64,000 bases of DNA from Dermanyssus gallinae (lineage: Eukaryota > Arthropoda > Arachnida > Mesostigmata > Dermanyssidae), in NCBI GenBank assembly GCA_003439945.1, contig QVRM01003977.1:310001-374000 (forward strand). Reading direction: 5' to 3'. The notes below the pieces were generated by a model. The model made no database searches. It was not told the origin of the DNA and was given only the letters and a program-made list of their open reading frames with translations. The number at the start of each line of letters is the position of its first letter. The first letter of the stretch is position 1. A program made the translations under genes and the position numbers. Positions 41,431 through 53,353 of this stretch are shown here, piece after piece.

Positions 41431-41461
<31 letters not shown>

Positions 41462-41487
41462 AGTGTGTATTTTGTACCTGCTTATAG
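38097..41487. other. No supported exon; may hold upstream exon(s) of the 41.5-kb gene
   Basis: Poly-T and ATGT repeats (near 39925-39937 and 40026-40060) and (TA)n at 41431-41458. The gene at 41488 enters in phase 1 and lacks a start codon, so at least one 5' exon must lie here or earlier. I found no candidate with both a signal-peptide-like start and a phase-1 donor. Confidence 0.4.
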
Positions 41488-43041
41488 CTGGACTGACAGA
41501 TGGTAAACGTGCCAAAGGGCAAATAGGCGATAATGATCGTTTGACGCGTCAAGCATCGCTTGATGTTCTCGCAAGGGGAGAGTCAACCAGTGTCAACGTT
41601 CATCAAAGATCGCTCCGGCTGGGTAGACTCAGAAACACATCGATGCCTGAACTCCGAATCAACGAAACAGCCTGTGAGGATGACAGACCTTGTCCAAACA
41701 AAGGATCGCTTTGCGATATCAGGCTTAAAAGGTAAGCTGTTGCGCATATATTACATAGGCTATCATTTTATTGGTGGTTTACTACAGTGTTTCGGCTTTC
41801 GACGGCTTTGAAACAAGAGTTCAGTAGCTTTTTTTTTGTAAAGGAGTTGGATGGTAATGTACCATCTCTTTTTTATGGAGACATCTGTGCTCCCCGCTTT
41901 TTTCCGATCATGGTCGATATTTTGTCCACTCCGGCATTTGAGCTGTCTCTTGAAAAGAACTCTATCTTGTCGCGATTTCGAAAAAAAACACGAGTATACT
42001 AAAGCACATATTTAAGTGACTAGACGTACTAGGAGTAGTAGTAGTATTGCCGAACTTACGAATCTAGTTAAATTCACTTGGATGATAATATATTGTATTG
42101 TTTATTAACCAATATTTGGTTAATGCACATATGTGCTACAGCTCTCCTAAATAACTTTCATCAGCGATATTGCCTTTGTACACTGTTGGAGATGATACAC
42201 TTGGATGATAATAATAATAACAGCTAGATAAAATAATAAAATAAGCTAGATTAAATGATAAACATCTGCAAGATAAAATCATCACATAACATAAAATCTG
42301 TCTGCATTTGTGCCTTTTCCGGCCCGCCTCAGGTGCATCTGTGCGCTTTCTACGCACGTCTACAATTACAGGTCGGATTCGTGCGAACCGCTTCCATGCA
42401 CGTCTGGCTGCAAACTGGAGGGAGACCATGGAGGCAGGGTAGGCAGCTTTCCTGGTGGTCCATCGGCGGATTTTGGCGGTGGTCTGACGCCATGGCCGGT
42501 GTCGGGAAGCCACATCGCGGCGATGTTCGTTGCCTGCATGCTGATTCTGGCCGTGTGTCATCTGGTCACACGGCTCTATATGCGTCGCCGTGAAGCAGTA
42601 TTTCTCCGAAACCATAACCGGGTGAGCAGAAAGTTATTGTCGTTGTTTCGTTTGAGAGCTACACATATGATCTTATCTTGAGCGGAATCAAGTCGTGTCG
42701 AAGACGTAGAGTGTGCTGTATGGCATTTTTTACTTTTTACAAGGTAGGTCATCGCAAACATCGAGCAAATGTGTGTGATGTGCCGCTGTCCGTATTTTTT
42801 CCCACTCTCTCGTTCGAATGTTTGCTTTCGCTTGCTAATCTACGCTACGTTTCTTCTCTCTGCCTTCTAGTCATATCTTGAGTCGCTCGTTGTGCGGGGA
42901 GCAGTGGCTTCCGGAGGAGGACCTGATGGTCCAGTAATCGCAGGAGCGGCGCCCAATTTTGATTGCGAAGATCTCGAGGCAGCCGTCGCCTATGCCTCCC
43001 GACCACCAGGCTACTTGGAAGCTACTAGAACGAATGTATGA
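41488..43041 (+). CDS. Partial gene: Cys-containing single-pass membrane protein, unknown family
   Basis: Three 3' exons fit together in phase: 41488-41731, 42372-42621 and 42871-43041 (TGA). The acceptors end in TAG, CAG and TAG, and the donors are GTAAGC and GTGAGC. They give about 221 residues. First is a polar, Arg-rich segment. A cysteine-rich stretch follows (ETACEDDRPCPNKGSLCDIR, then SCEPLPCTSGCKL), and a Gly/Pro-rich stalk. One membrane helix (HIAAMFVACMLILAVCHLV) is followed by RLYMRRREAVF, suggesting a type I topology with the Cys region outside. A cytoplasmic tail (SYLESLVVRGAV and an acidic FDCEDLEAAVAYA) ends it. The 5' exon(s), including the start and any signal peptide, were not found. 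I do not recognise the family. Confidence 0.72.
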
Positions 43042-43058
43042 CTTGGTAAAAATGTAAA

Positions 43059-43064
43059 AATAAA
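43059..43064 (+). terminator. Polyadenylation signal AATAAA
   Basis: AATAAA 18 bases after the stop at 43039-43041 and about 50 bases before the mariner insertion at 43111. The placement suits a very short 3' UTR for the gene ending at 43041. Confidence 0.5.
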
Positions 43065-43110
43065 GATTTGAAGGTACAATACGGCAATTGTAGTCCATGC
43101 ATGGTATATA

Positions 43111-44400
43111 CAGGTAGTTCAATACGTTCTTAGAATGAGCTTTTTAGAATTCGAATTTTGGCACGCTTTCATCGCTAATAGGAACTGCAATTTTTCGACT
43201 GCTAGCACTCAATATATTATGGTGATTGGCCGTTGCGATTTCGTTTGATAGCTTTTCCCGTGCAACGTATCGGCGTGATTTTTAAAAATGGAGAAAAAAG
43301 AGTTTCGAGTGGTTATCAAGCATTTTTATTTCAAAGGTTGGAATGCGACCCAAGTAAAAATTGAGTTAGACGAGACGTACAGTGACTCTACGCCATGTTT
43401 TGCCACTGTTTCCAACTGGATTAATGTGTTAAAAAGAGGTCGCAGGAGCACCGAGGATGAACTACGTCCAGGAGGCCAAAAAACGGCAACTGATGAGGAA
43501 AACGTAGAGAAAGTGCGAAAAATTCTTGGCACAGATAAGCGAATGAACATTAAGGAAATAGCGGAGGCATTAGGGATTAGTTTAGGCAGTGTGCATTTTA
43601 TCCTACACGAAAACTTGAAGATGAAAGAGCTTAGAGCAAAATGGCTGCCGCATTTGCTCAACCAAGGCCAAAAAGACGCGCCTGTTTTGGCTTTACAGCG
43701 AAATTTGGCCAAGATGTCGAACAATCTGTCGGATTTTTGGTGCAGATTCATGACCGTCGATGAAAGCCGGGTTCATCACTACACTCCCGAGACCCAAGAA
43801 GCATCTTGCCAATGGTGTGCACCTGATGAAGGACCTCCGAAGAGGGTGCGGACAACGGCATTGACCGGAAAGGTGATGGCTACAGTTTTTTAAGACCAAC
43901 GTAGAATAATGCTGGTCGACTACCTTGAGAGCTGTAAAACGATCACAGGAAAATATTATGCAAGACTGTTGGACTGCCGTTAGCATGAACTCATCGTGAA
44001 ACGGCCCGCTTTGCAGAAGAAGGTTGTCCCGTTTCACCAGGGCAATGCTCCTGCACACAAGTCCCGGCAAGCATCTGCAAAACTGGCCCAACTGAGGCTC
44101 GAACTTATTGAACAACCCTCCTATTCTCCAGACCTGACCCTCTCTGATTATTTCCTCTTCGGACATTTGAAGAATAGTCTTGGTGGAAAGCGTTTTTCCA
44201 GCAATGAAGAGGTTAAGGCTGCTGTCAATGCCTATTTTCAGTCTAACGACGCGGAATTCTACTCAAGAGGTACGAAAGCTCTGAAATCTCGGTGGGAAAA
44301 GTGTATTGAGCTTCTCGGGGAGTATATCGAATAAGAAAAATTTAAAAACATGATTTGGAAAATTCTCGGTTTTCATTCTAAGAACTTATTGAACTACCTG
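43111..44400 (+). mobile_element. Mariner transposon, both TIRs present (inactive)
   Basis: The 28-bp terminal inverted repeats begin CAGGTAGTTCAATA at 43111 and mirror at 44373-44400, with one mismatch (CGTT versus AGTT in the middle). TA lies on both sides (43109-43110 and 44401-44402), the expected target duplication. The 1290-bp length suits mariner. The transposase inside is broken. Confidence 0.92.
43288..44334 (+). pseudogene. Mariner transposase, two stops and catalytic Asp lost
   Basis: One reading frame of 349 codons, the full family length, is broken by stops at 43891-43893 and 43978-43980. The helix-turn-helix N-terminus (KEFRVVIKHFYFKGWNATQV; KEIAEALGISLGSVHFIL) and the catalytic core remain: FMTVDESRVHHYTPET, then HQGNAPAH where the second catalytic Asp is Gly, then YSPDLTLSDYFLFGHLK. 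The 34-residue spacing to the last Asp marks a DD34D mariner. It belongs to a transposase family common in arthropods (FLJ37770-like). It is dead by stops and by an active-site change. Confidence 0.93.
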
Positions 44401-44402
44401 TA

Positions 44403-45080
44403 TATACAGGGTGTGGTGATAAGAATTTGTAGAGCTCGTTAAAGCAAATATTTTCCAATGGAACATGGTCTCTGAAAAGTCTTGTTTCGGAATGAGGTTG
44501 AGATTACTACAGTTTGTGACACTAGTGTTTTTGCCCGACATAGGAGCATGAAATGTGCTGTTGCGAGACAACCAGTCCTTCTATACATAAACTAAGCATA
44601 CCACCGTGTTTATAAGAAACTTCTGCTCCATCTGAAGAATATACAAGGCCGGTCAGAAGATGCAACATGGTCGCTTAGCAGATTAGGTTTGAGCACTGTG
44701 AGTGGTCGTACGGTAGTGATTTTGAGTTATTTGGCGTGAAAGCTAATAAAAACTTCATGTTTAGCGAATTCTCTGCTAAGCGACCATGTCGCATCTTCTG
44801 ACTGGCCTTGTATATTCTTAAGAGGGAGCAGAAGTTTCTCACAAATACGACGATGTGCTTAGTTTCTGTATAGGAGGTCTGGTTGTCTCGCAACAGCACA
44901 TTTAATGCTCCTATGTCGGGCAAAAACATTAGTGTCACAAATTGTAGTAATTTCAGGCTCACTCCGAAACAAGACTTCTCAGAGACTATGTTGCATTCGA
45001 AAAAATATTTGCTTTAAGGAGTTCTACAACTCCTTCCTCCCTCCTACAATCGTTTCCGAAATCTTTTTGATACGCCCTGT
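44403..45080. mobile_element. Fold-back MITE, about 675 bp
   Basis: The left half (44403 to about 44686) and right half (about 44772-45080) are long imperfect inverted repeats separated by about 90 bases. Matching blocks include AGAAGATGCAACATGGTCGC versus its complement at 44780-44800, and TTTTTGCCCGACATAGGAGC versus GCTCCTATGTCGGGCAAAAA. The ends read TATACAGGGTGTG and complement CGCCCTGTATA. There is no coding capacity. It starts at the TA of the neighbouring mariner. Confidence 0.82.
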
Positions 45081-45365
45081 ATATATATATATATATATAT
45101 ATGATGGATGAGATTAGCATTATATATATATATATATATATATATAGATATGATGGATGAGATTAGCATTACATCATAACATGTATTTCAATATTAAAGG
45201 TAGACATGTATTTAGTTCCAATTTCGAAATTTAACGAGCTGGACGTATTCCTATGGGTCTGTGGAAAATATCCTATTTTCCTAGTACTATCATAGGATCA
45301 TAGTACTAGCCTAGAATTAGTCAACTTGGTGTTGGCAAGTAGGTGCCCTGACATACTCTGTATCG

Positions 45366-46560
45366 ATGAACTTCGAAATTGGAAACCTTAGTGGAACCTT
45401 TAAGGTGAAATCGTTAATAAAAAAAAGCACGTTAGGGGGAAGAAAGATGACGGTTAAACCTTCGTGGACACCCTCCGGGGATTTTGGGCCCACATTAGAC
45501 CGAAGCACGCCGGGGAAGGGGTGCGCGGGGTTACCCAATACAAGGAGGCGAACGGCTGAAAGAGGACCGAGAGAACCCGGCGAAGCGACCGTTGGCATCT
45601 ATGCCAGGAAACATGAAGAGGCAGACCGACCGCCGGGTCTCGATGGCTGCCCGCACGGTCGCACTATGGGAAAATCGACCCCTTCTTGAATAAGGAGGGT
45701 GTGGAGGGGTCTCTTAGAGACCCCTTCTTGAATAAGGAGGGTGTGGAGGGGCCTCTTAGAGATGTCGTTCACTTGCTGAGAAAGGCCACAAGTAGGGCAA
45801 GCGAACTAAGGCTTTATAGAGCGGAGGTATGAGCCTATCTGGTCGTCGTACCACTAACGGTGGCAAGGATCTTCTGGCCTATAAAACCCTAAAACTAGGC
45901 TCAAAGGAGTGCAGACCTAAGGTGTAACTGAGACTTCCTAACTGCTTTAAACGCCAGACACCAATCCGCAAAGCCTCAGACTGCAATGAGGCCGAGTCTG
46001 CGAGAAAGGTCTGCTTTACTTGTGACAGCCCGCTCCACGTGGCTAAAAATTGCATAGCGGAGGCACCGAAATGCCACGTTTGCGGGGTGGATGAACATCA
46101 CAAACCGTATGGCCTGTCCCTCCTACAGGGGGATGGTGAGGAAACTCAGAGAGTCCTGTAGAAAGGCGCACAACGCGAACGGCACGGCCCCGAAGGCGAC
46201 TGGACAGTCTTAGAAAAGAATCCTCAATCCCCATAAGATTTTCAAATTCCTCTAATAACCCAAACCGCTGAAAGCGACTGACAGCAACGTGGAAAGAGGT
46301 GACGGGCCTGCTCGACGCCAGCCAAAGAGGCCCCCAATCAGTAGAGTTGACGCAGCAGTCTCAGGAAAGTGGTCAAGATGAGAAGCCGATGGAGGCGGAA
46401 GTAGGAGGCGAAGCGCAGCGAGGCCGTCAGGGTCTTGACGCAACCCTTCAGAAAATTGCATACCTCGGCAAGAGCTTCCTGTCTGAATGCATGCAGCTAT
46501 GCAGACACATATGTGAAGACAAAATGGAGTCAAAGAGAAGAAATAGTTAAATTAAGGAGT
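45366..46560 (+). pseudogene. Decayed gag-like ORF1 of a non-LTR retrotransposon
   Basis: Pieces in several frames. DVVHLLRKATSRASELRLY (about 45760-45815) resembles the helical part of LINE ORF1 proteins. CFTCDSPLHVAKNCIAEAPK then CHVCGVDEHH (about 46012-46104) gives one CCHC zinc knuckle and part of another. Many stops. Lys/Glu-rich segments continue to about 46550. The element type, R1-like or the family at 60 kb, cannot be settled. No RT follows directly. Confidence 0.6.
45679..45762. repeat. 42-bp tandem duplication
   Basis: Two adjacent 42-mers starting CCCCTTCTTGAATAAGGAGG differ at one base (TCTC versus CCTC). In frame they duplicate 14 codons of the gag-like relic. Confidence 0.9.
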
Positions 46561-46689
46561 ATGGCAGGGATATTGAAGGCGAGGTGTTACCGAGCCTGGG
46601 AAATTGGGTACAAGGCTACGTTTATTGGGTTGGTGTGTCCCACACTAGTCAAGCTGCATTAGGTATTGCCAAAACCTTTTACAAAAAAA

Positions 46690-47500
46690 AGATATATATA
46701 TATATATATATATATATAAGTTGAATATTTGACCGTTGTGGTTGATTGATTTGCTAATTTTATTCATTCGATATGGTACTTAGAGGAGTCTTCACTCCAC
46801 AATATTTGTGTTCTGTGGGACTGGTATATATACATATATTGTGAGACTTCACAATACGTACGTGGTTCGTAACTGTATGTATATATGTAATCAAATATCT
46901 TTAATAAAAATAAGAAGGTTGATCGCTTATCAAAATGCCTCTCTGTTGCATTTTTACGGGTAGGCGTTATAGAGCATTTTCAAAATGTTAAGTTATACTT
47001 GTAGTCTAATGTCTATAAGTCTGTTAATGGATATGTACTTGGTGGACTGGAATCCTCTGACACAAAGTCCAGTACTAGAGTGTAGTGGCTGTTTTATAGT
47101 CTACAAGGTGCTATTTTGTGCAGACAATCCAATGTTGTACAGCCGTACGGCACGAGCGGATTCTTTCTGCTTACTAGGTTACGGTAGACCTCGCCAGCTA
47201 TATAGTAACCCTCGCCAACTACAGGAGTAACGTCGGTGTGACAACTAACTGAAGAAAGACCTTGAAGTTATGAAGTTTAGAAAAAGAGGGATACATGGAA
47301 ACATGTGATGAGCTCAGGGTGCAGGCTAATCCCGTGAATTACGCTGCCTTAATCACCGACTTGTATACCACGTTGTCCGCGGCAAGAATGAGTATTAGCC
47401 GAAAGAGTGCGTAATGCTCTAGCGGCATCAACTTCAAGTGCAGCCCTCATGAACTATCTCTCCAAACCACACGGCCGTAAAGCTCTTTGATTTCAAGTTG
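46690..47500. other. Intergenic, no gene recognised
   Basis: (TA)n at 46692-46718 and diverged sequence. A weak block at 47325-47400 (VNYAALITDLYTTLSAARMS) could be more retroelement remnant but is not assignable. Confidence 0.35.

Positions 47501-47501
<1 letters not shown>

Positions 47502-47578
<77 letters not shown>
47502..47578. repeat. (TAA)n array 1
   Basis: About 25 uninterrupted TAA/ATA triplets immediately upstream of the retrotransposon fragment at 47580. Confidence 0.95.
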
Positions 47579-47579
<1 letters not shown>

Positions 47580-48779
47580 TTGGCGCTCATAGGGGATTGT
47601 ACCTTCTACGCTCGTGCTTCTCCGCTTTGAATCTGAACTACCTGTTTCATCTTACTTGGAAGAACTAAATGTGAAGCAAGGCGACGCGTTGGAATCTCTA
47701 CTTAACCTGCGGCTACGGGGCGACCCCTTAACCCAAGCATCACTACCGGTCGCAAGAGGCGGGTTGGGACTCCCCGAGGCAGTTTCCCTTTCAGTTGCGG
47801 CGCATATTGCCTCCCTGCATTCAGCGATCGGTGACATCGAGGCTATCCTAGACCCCCAGGCTGTAGCGCATTTCCGATATACGTTGGAGAAGACCCAAGG
47901 TGAAGCCATCGCATTCTGTGGGGCTCTCCCGTAGACCCCATCTCTTCAGTCTGCGTGGTCAGATTTGGTACACGACCATCGATGGAGCGACCTGTGGAGC
48001 CGAGCAACTTCCGACGCCGACAAAGCGAGGTTACAAGCCGTCTCCTCGCCGGGTGCAAGCGTATGGCTACACGCCCTCCCGAGTCCTCAACTGGGTACTC
48101 TTTTAGACGATGAGTCTACACGAATATTGGTCGGTTTGAGAGTGGGAGCAGAACTGGTTTCCCCCCATCGCTGTGGTTGTGGTGACGAAGTCGACTTCCT
48201 AGGCCACTACGGTCTTTCTTGCGTCCAGAGTTCAGGCAGGACCGCACGCCACTCAGCCCTGAACGAGACGTTCTGCAGAGGATTACGGTTGGCAGGCTAC
48301 CCATGTGTGCTGGAGCCCCCCGGTTTAGTCAGAGATGACGGAAAAAGGCCTGACGGAATGACTCTGACCCCATTCGATCGGGGCCAGATGCTGGTGTGGG
48401 ATGCGACTGTTACCGACTCTTTAGCCCCTTCAATGGTCGGTACTGGCGCAGCCCGCCCTGGGCATGCGGTTGCCTTAGCGGAAACAGCCAAGTGCAGGAA
48501 GTACTCAAGCCTGGACTATCCCCACTTGTTCTCACCCCTAGCTTTTGAGACGTTGGGGGGACCAGGGTTGCTTACCAAAAAATTACTCAGAGACGTCGGG
48601 AGAAGATTAGTGGTTGCTACAGGAGACAAAAGAGCGGGGGAGTACTTACTGCAGCGCTTGTCGTTGGACGTTCAGAGGGGGAACGCTGCGTCGGTGAGAG
48701 GAACTTTGGCCAGGTGAACCAGCCCCAGCTTGGACCTAGAGCCTTGAGTGACACATTGTGATAACAGACAACATGGACA
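47580..48779 (+). mobile_element. 5'-truncated non-LTR retrotransposon, RLE-type, fragment 1
   Basis: From 47614 to 48717 one frame is open except for a TAG at 47932-47934. It encodes the end of a reverse-transcriptase polyprotein. GDALESLLNLRLRGDPLTQA and LPVARGGLGLPEA come first. A Cys/His cluster follows (HRCGCGDEV, HYGLSC, GRTARH), then KRPDGM with LVWDATVTDSL, which I read as the PD..D core of a restriction-like endonuclease as in R2/R4 elements. AETAKCRKYSS and LDVQRGNAASVRG end it. Upstream RT motifs were lost by 5' truncation. Both sides are (TAA)n. With only one stop it looks a young copy. Confidence 0.85.
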
Positions 48780-48894
<115 letters not shown>

Positions 48895-49302
48895 TTTGGT
48901 CACACGGAAAAAACCTTATATGGGATGTAACGGTTTCATGCACGGCGGCCTTATCGTATTTACACCACAGCGCCGTTGAGTCGGGATGGGTAGCCGAGCG
49001 CGCGGATTCTGAAAAACGACGGAAGTATCTCGAGCTATCTAGAAGCTATCACTTTGTACCCATTACATTAGAGACGGCCCTATCAGCTCAGGTACAGCGA
49101 AAATCCTGAAAGATATCGGAAAACGCATAGCAGAAGTTACGGGCGATCGACGCGAGGCCATGTTTTTGAGACAGATGATGTCTTTGGCCGTTTGTAGAGG
49201 AAATGTGGCTTCCATCATAGGCGCCATGAATTGATAGAAAGCGACCGGAGCAGGATAAACCTGGCATAAACGTTCATACCTCACAATTGTAATAACTAAA
49301 TG
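48895..49302 (+). mobile_element. RLE-type retrotransposon 3' fragment 2
   Basis: Starts just before the catalytic WDVTVSC and continues SGWVAERADSEKRRKYLELS, YHFVPITLETA, ILKDIGKRIAEVTGD and LRQMMSLAVCRGNVASIIG to a stop, with a frameshift near 49085. It belongs to another subfamily than fragment 1. The 3' UTR ends with GTTCATACCTCACAATTGTA (49272-49291) before (TAA)n. Confidence 0.82.
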
Positions 49303-49305
49303 ATA

Positions 49306-49397
<92 letters not shown>

Positions 49398-49424
49398 TAA
49401 TAATAATAATAATAATAATAATTT
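49303..49424. repeat. (TAA)n array 3
   Basis: About 40 AAT triplets with one GAT interruption, followed by a T12 run. Confidence 0.95.
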
Positions 49425-49436
49425 TTTTTTTTTTGG

Positions 49437-50214
<778 letters not shown>

Positions 50215-50249
50215 AATAATAATAGTAAGGGGGTTTGCTGTTCATTGTT

Positions 50250-50252
<3 letters not shown>

Positions 50253-50327
<75 letters not shown>

Positions 50328-50345
50328 CATAATCATAATAATAAT
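50253..50345. repeat. (TAA)n array 5
   Basis: About 30 AAT triplets with two CAT interruptions near the right end. Confidence 0.95.
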
Positions 50346-50740
50346 AAGAGAGCAAGTCTTCCAATACGTGAAGGTGGTCTGGGAATACGAAGAGCTATTG
50401 ACCTAGCTCTTGTCTGCTACGCTGCTTCACTGATCCGATTTGATCCGGTCGCAGCCTCGTTAGTGAAGGAGGCAGTTCGACCACAAATAAAACATGAAAC
50501 CAGTAAAGCGCGAGACACCATTAGAACCATGCTGGACCCGGGGCCTTTGGAAGAATATCCCTGCCAATATAACCTCGATAAGATCAAAAGCAAAAAAAAG
50601 AGCAGGGAGATCTTAGAGGGGCTTGTTTGCCAGAGAGACCGCGCCGTATTCTTTATTTTAGGCGCCATAGAGTAAAATAATTATTTAAAGAATTGGCAAT
50701 TTTACGTTCAGACCTCACAATTGTAACATTGTTTAACATG
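50346..50740 (+). mobile_element. RLE-type retrotransposon fragment 5, internally deleted
   Basis: Encodes ASLPIREGGLGIRRAIDLAL and CYAASLIRF, matching LPVARGGLGLPEA of fragment 1. It then passes through a Lys-rich stretch to a stop at 50674 without the Cys/His and PD..D region. The 3' UTR keeps GTTCAGACCTCACAATTGTA (50706-50725) followed by TAA repeats. It is probably a copy that lost the endonuclease part. Confidence 0.75.
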
Positions 50741-50769
50741 TAATAATAATAATAATAATAATCGCAAAA

Positions 50770-51700
50770 TGCTTTTGAGCAAATATAACATAAATAAATG
50801 TCTTGGTAAAAAGCATTTTTCGCATATCTTGGAGGTTAGAGCCGTTATCATCATAACATATTGACTGTAATGGGACCCAGGTCACCGCCTCCAGAAATAT
50901 CTATACTCGACACTTATATTGCGCTAGGATATCGATGAGCACGCAATTATATGTTGAGCGATAAACCAGCAAAGGTACTGGCGGATTCCTAATAGAATTT
51001 CATTTGATCTGGGCTGAGGGACGAGGTTTTAGTCGTTTCCTGGAAATAGTGGATATGCCGGGGGCAGAATCGCCTATGTTTTGCGGGCTGCCTTTATTGG
51101 CAAACCTACCATTTGTTTTAATTCGTTTGCATCGTACATTTTACATGATTTCGCACGGGCCGTTTACTGTGTGTCTTGTAGCGGTCATTTTAATTCGAGT
51201 CTAGAGAAACTGTTTACCTATTGTATATTTAATATATAAATAAGTATGTTATTTTGGTGTTGCCTGGTCAACAGCAAGAATATAGGAACATCATAAACAC
51301 AGTATCTGCAAAGGTGACACCTAAGGAAGAAACAAGAAGAAAGAAAAACCTTCGTAGGAGTATACGTGGTCTATACGTGTTGCTGGGAAGCTAGTATTGT
51401 CACTGACCATAAAAACACAGCGTGCTCTACTAGAGTTATACTAATTTACAAACAGTTACCTACACACATCACGAGCATTTAATTAAACGAATCAAGTACA
51501 TGAGTTTAAGAACCAATAGCTAAGTTTCTGCCAAAGTAACATTAAAATGACAACTGGCTTGTTCGAGTGAGATTCAGCTATGAGATGTTTGGTTGTATCA
51601 CTGTTGCAAGGACGTTGTAAAGGCTGTTTGAGGGTTGCCGGTAGAATATACCTACGACTCTACCTTCTAAACCGTGCCGGTCCGGTCAGAACTGGAAATT
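50770..51700. other. Intergenic, no gene recognised
   Basis: AT-rich, no convincing exon. The 66-codon frame at 51004-51204 has no recognisable domain. Confidence 0.4.
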
Positions 51701-51721
51701 AAGTTGTAATATACATATTGT

Positions 51722-52688
51722 TTATTTTGCATTGACTTTGCATTTCAAGATGGTACCTATATACAATACAGTCGTCATTATATACAATTTGAACACTTTA
51801 GCGACAGTCCCACCGGGTGAAAGAGTGCAAAGGCCGCCGATGCGTCTGGCAGCTCGCTGTGAGGTATTTAGCTCACATCTGCGAGCAGAACCGGCAACGA
51901 CATTGATCGCCAATTTGGTGAAATCCTCAGGTAAAACATTCCAAGGGGTGCCATAGCCATGCATAATGTACCTTGTGTACACGCCGACTAGTGCATTCCA
52001 TTTCATGCCCAAAGCGCCCTGGCGAGGTACACATCTAAGTGCGCTACCTCTCGAGGCCTCGGTCACTTTCCTTGTCACTGCAACAGACATTTCTGAAGTG
52101 TTCCTGTAATGGGTGACCTAAGCCTGATTCTGATTCCTATTAATCAGCAACCCGCTAGCAGGTACACAAAGTGGTTTCTTGCCGTTCGCGGCAAGCAAGT
52201 ACGCGCTTCATTTACATTGTGAAGCACCTTTCTGGTTGCACGAAAATAGCAGATGAAAGACGACCCCACATTTTGCCAAGACTGTAGCTTAACATTGACA
52301 TCATTTTAAGCTTAAAAAGACCCACTGCCGCACTGTGTGAATAGAGGCCATAGCCGCCCGACACCTGTCGCCGCTGTGCTGGGTAAAGGTCGTTCCCTTA
52401 AGTGTCATTTCAGACCAAAAGACGCACAAGAGTTGACAAACTACAGTGGTCTGCTACAGCCAGTTGACCCCCACGGCGGAACTGTATGGATTTCGTCTTC
52501 CGCGAATTTATTTGCAGGCCCTTTCGGTGTAGGTAACTTTCTACGTCGCCGACAATTCGACGAATGACACCGCGATCTCGGTGGGCCACTATTAAGTCAT
52601 CCGCGTATATAACAATGACGGCGTTTTTTAAAACTCCTCCCGCACATGGCGGGCTAGGTCTGCGATGAGCAAGGAGAATGACAGGCAA
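51722..52688 (-). pseudogene. Non-LTR retrotransposon ORF2 relic (antisense)
   Basis: At 52410-52688 the minus strand encodes an RT palm: AVIVIYADDLIVAHRDRG with the YADD catalytic pair, then GLQINSRKTKSIQFRRG. Downstream on the same strand, 52090-51722 encodes YGTPWNVLPEDF and RAARRIGGLCTLSPGG, which resembles post-RT parts of LINE ORF2. Frames are interrupted between the blocks. Possibly R1/jockey-like; the clade is not certain. Confidence 0.65.
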
Positions 52689-52959
52689 CTGAAAGGGTCC
52701 CCTTGAGGGTCCCTACGTACTGGGTCAGCTGCAAGGTGAAAGGCAAGTTGTACTTAAATCTATGAAACGCCAGTGTTTGCAAATTAATGTCTTTATTTTG
52801 AGGGAGGGTAATATGGTCTGACCGATAGTATACAACTAGGGTAGTTTCAAGGTCTCTCACATGTACTCTTATACTGTATTGGTATATATTATATATATTC
52901 TCAGAAAGCAGTTGGCGGTACAATGTAGTCACACTAACAAGTTAATTGATCATGTTCGT

Positions 52960-52961
<2 letters not shown>

Positions 52962-53036
<75 letters not shown>
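52962..53036. repeat. (TA)n microsatellite upstream of the receptor gene
   Basis: About 75 bases of uninterrupted TA repeat ending about 320 bases before the receptor start codon. Confidence 0.95.
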
Positions 53037-53039
<3 letters not shown>

Positions 53040-53353
53040 GAAATACATTAAAATGCAAAATACAGGCATATGGTCTGCTGAATGTATGCACGTGTCATGA
53101 CAGCAGCCGGTAGCGGCAGCCACGCTACAAGGAAAAATCCGTGTAGTGGTAGCACTCTCTCCTCAGGAGGCTCCTTGTCGTAAGCGGGTGTGTAAGTGCG
53201 GTGGTTTTAAAGTCAACTCAATCAATATAAGCCGTGCGTTTTTGCTTACGATTCAAGCCTACCAGACAATCGTGCTCGTGGTCCGTGGTGGTGCCATTGT
53301 ATTCGGAGGTTAACTATCGGCTTGCACACCGTTATGAAACTCTGTGGTGACAA

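Noticed and set aside
42136..42615. 159-codon minus-strand frame
   Set aside because: Antisense shadow of the exon at 42372-42621, which has matching splice phases on both sides.
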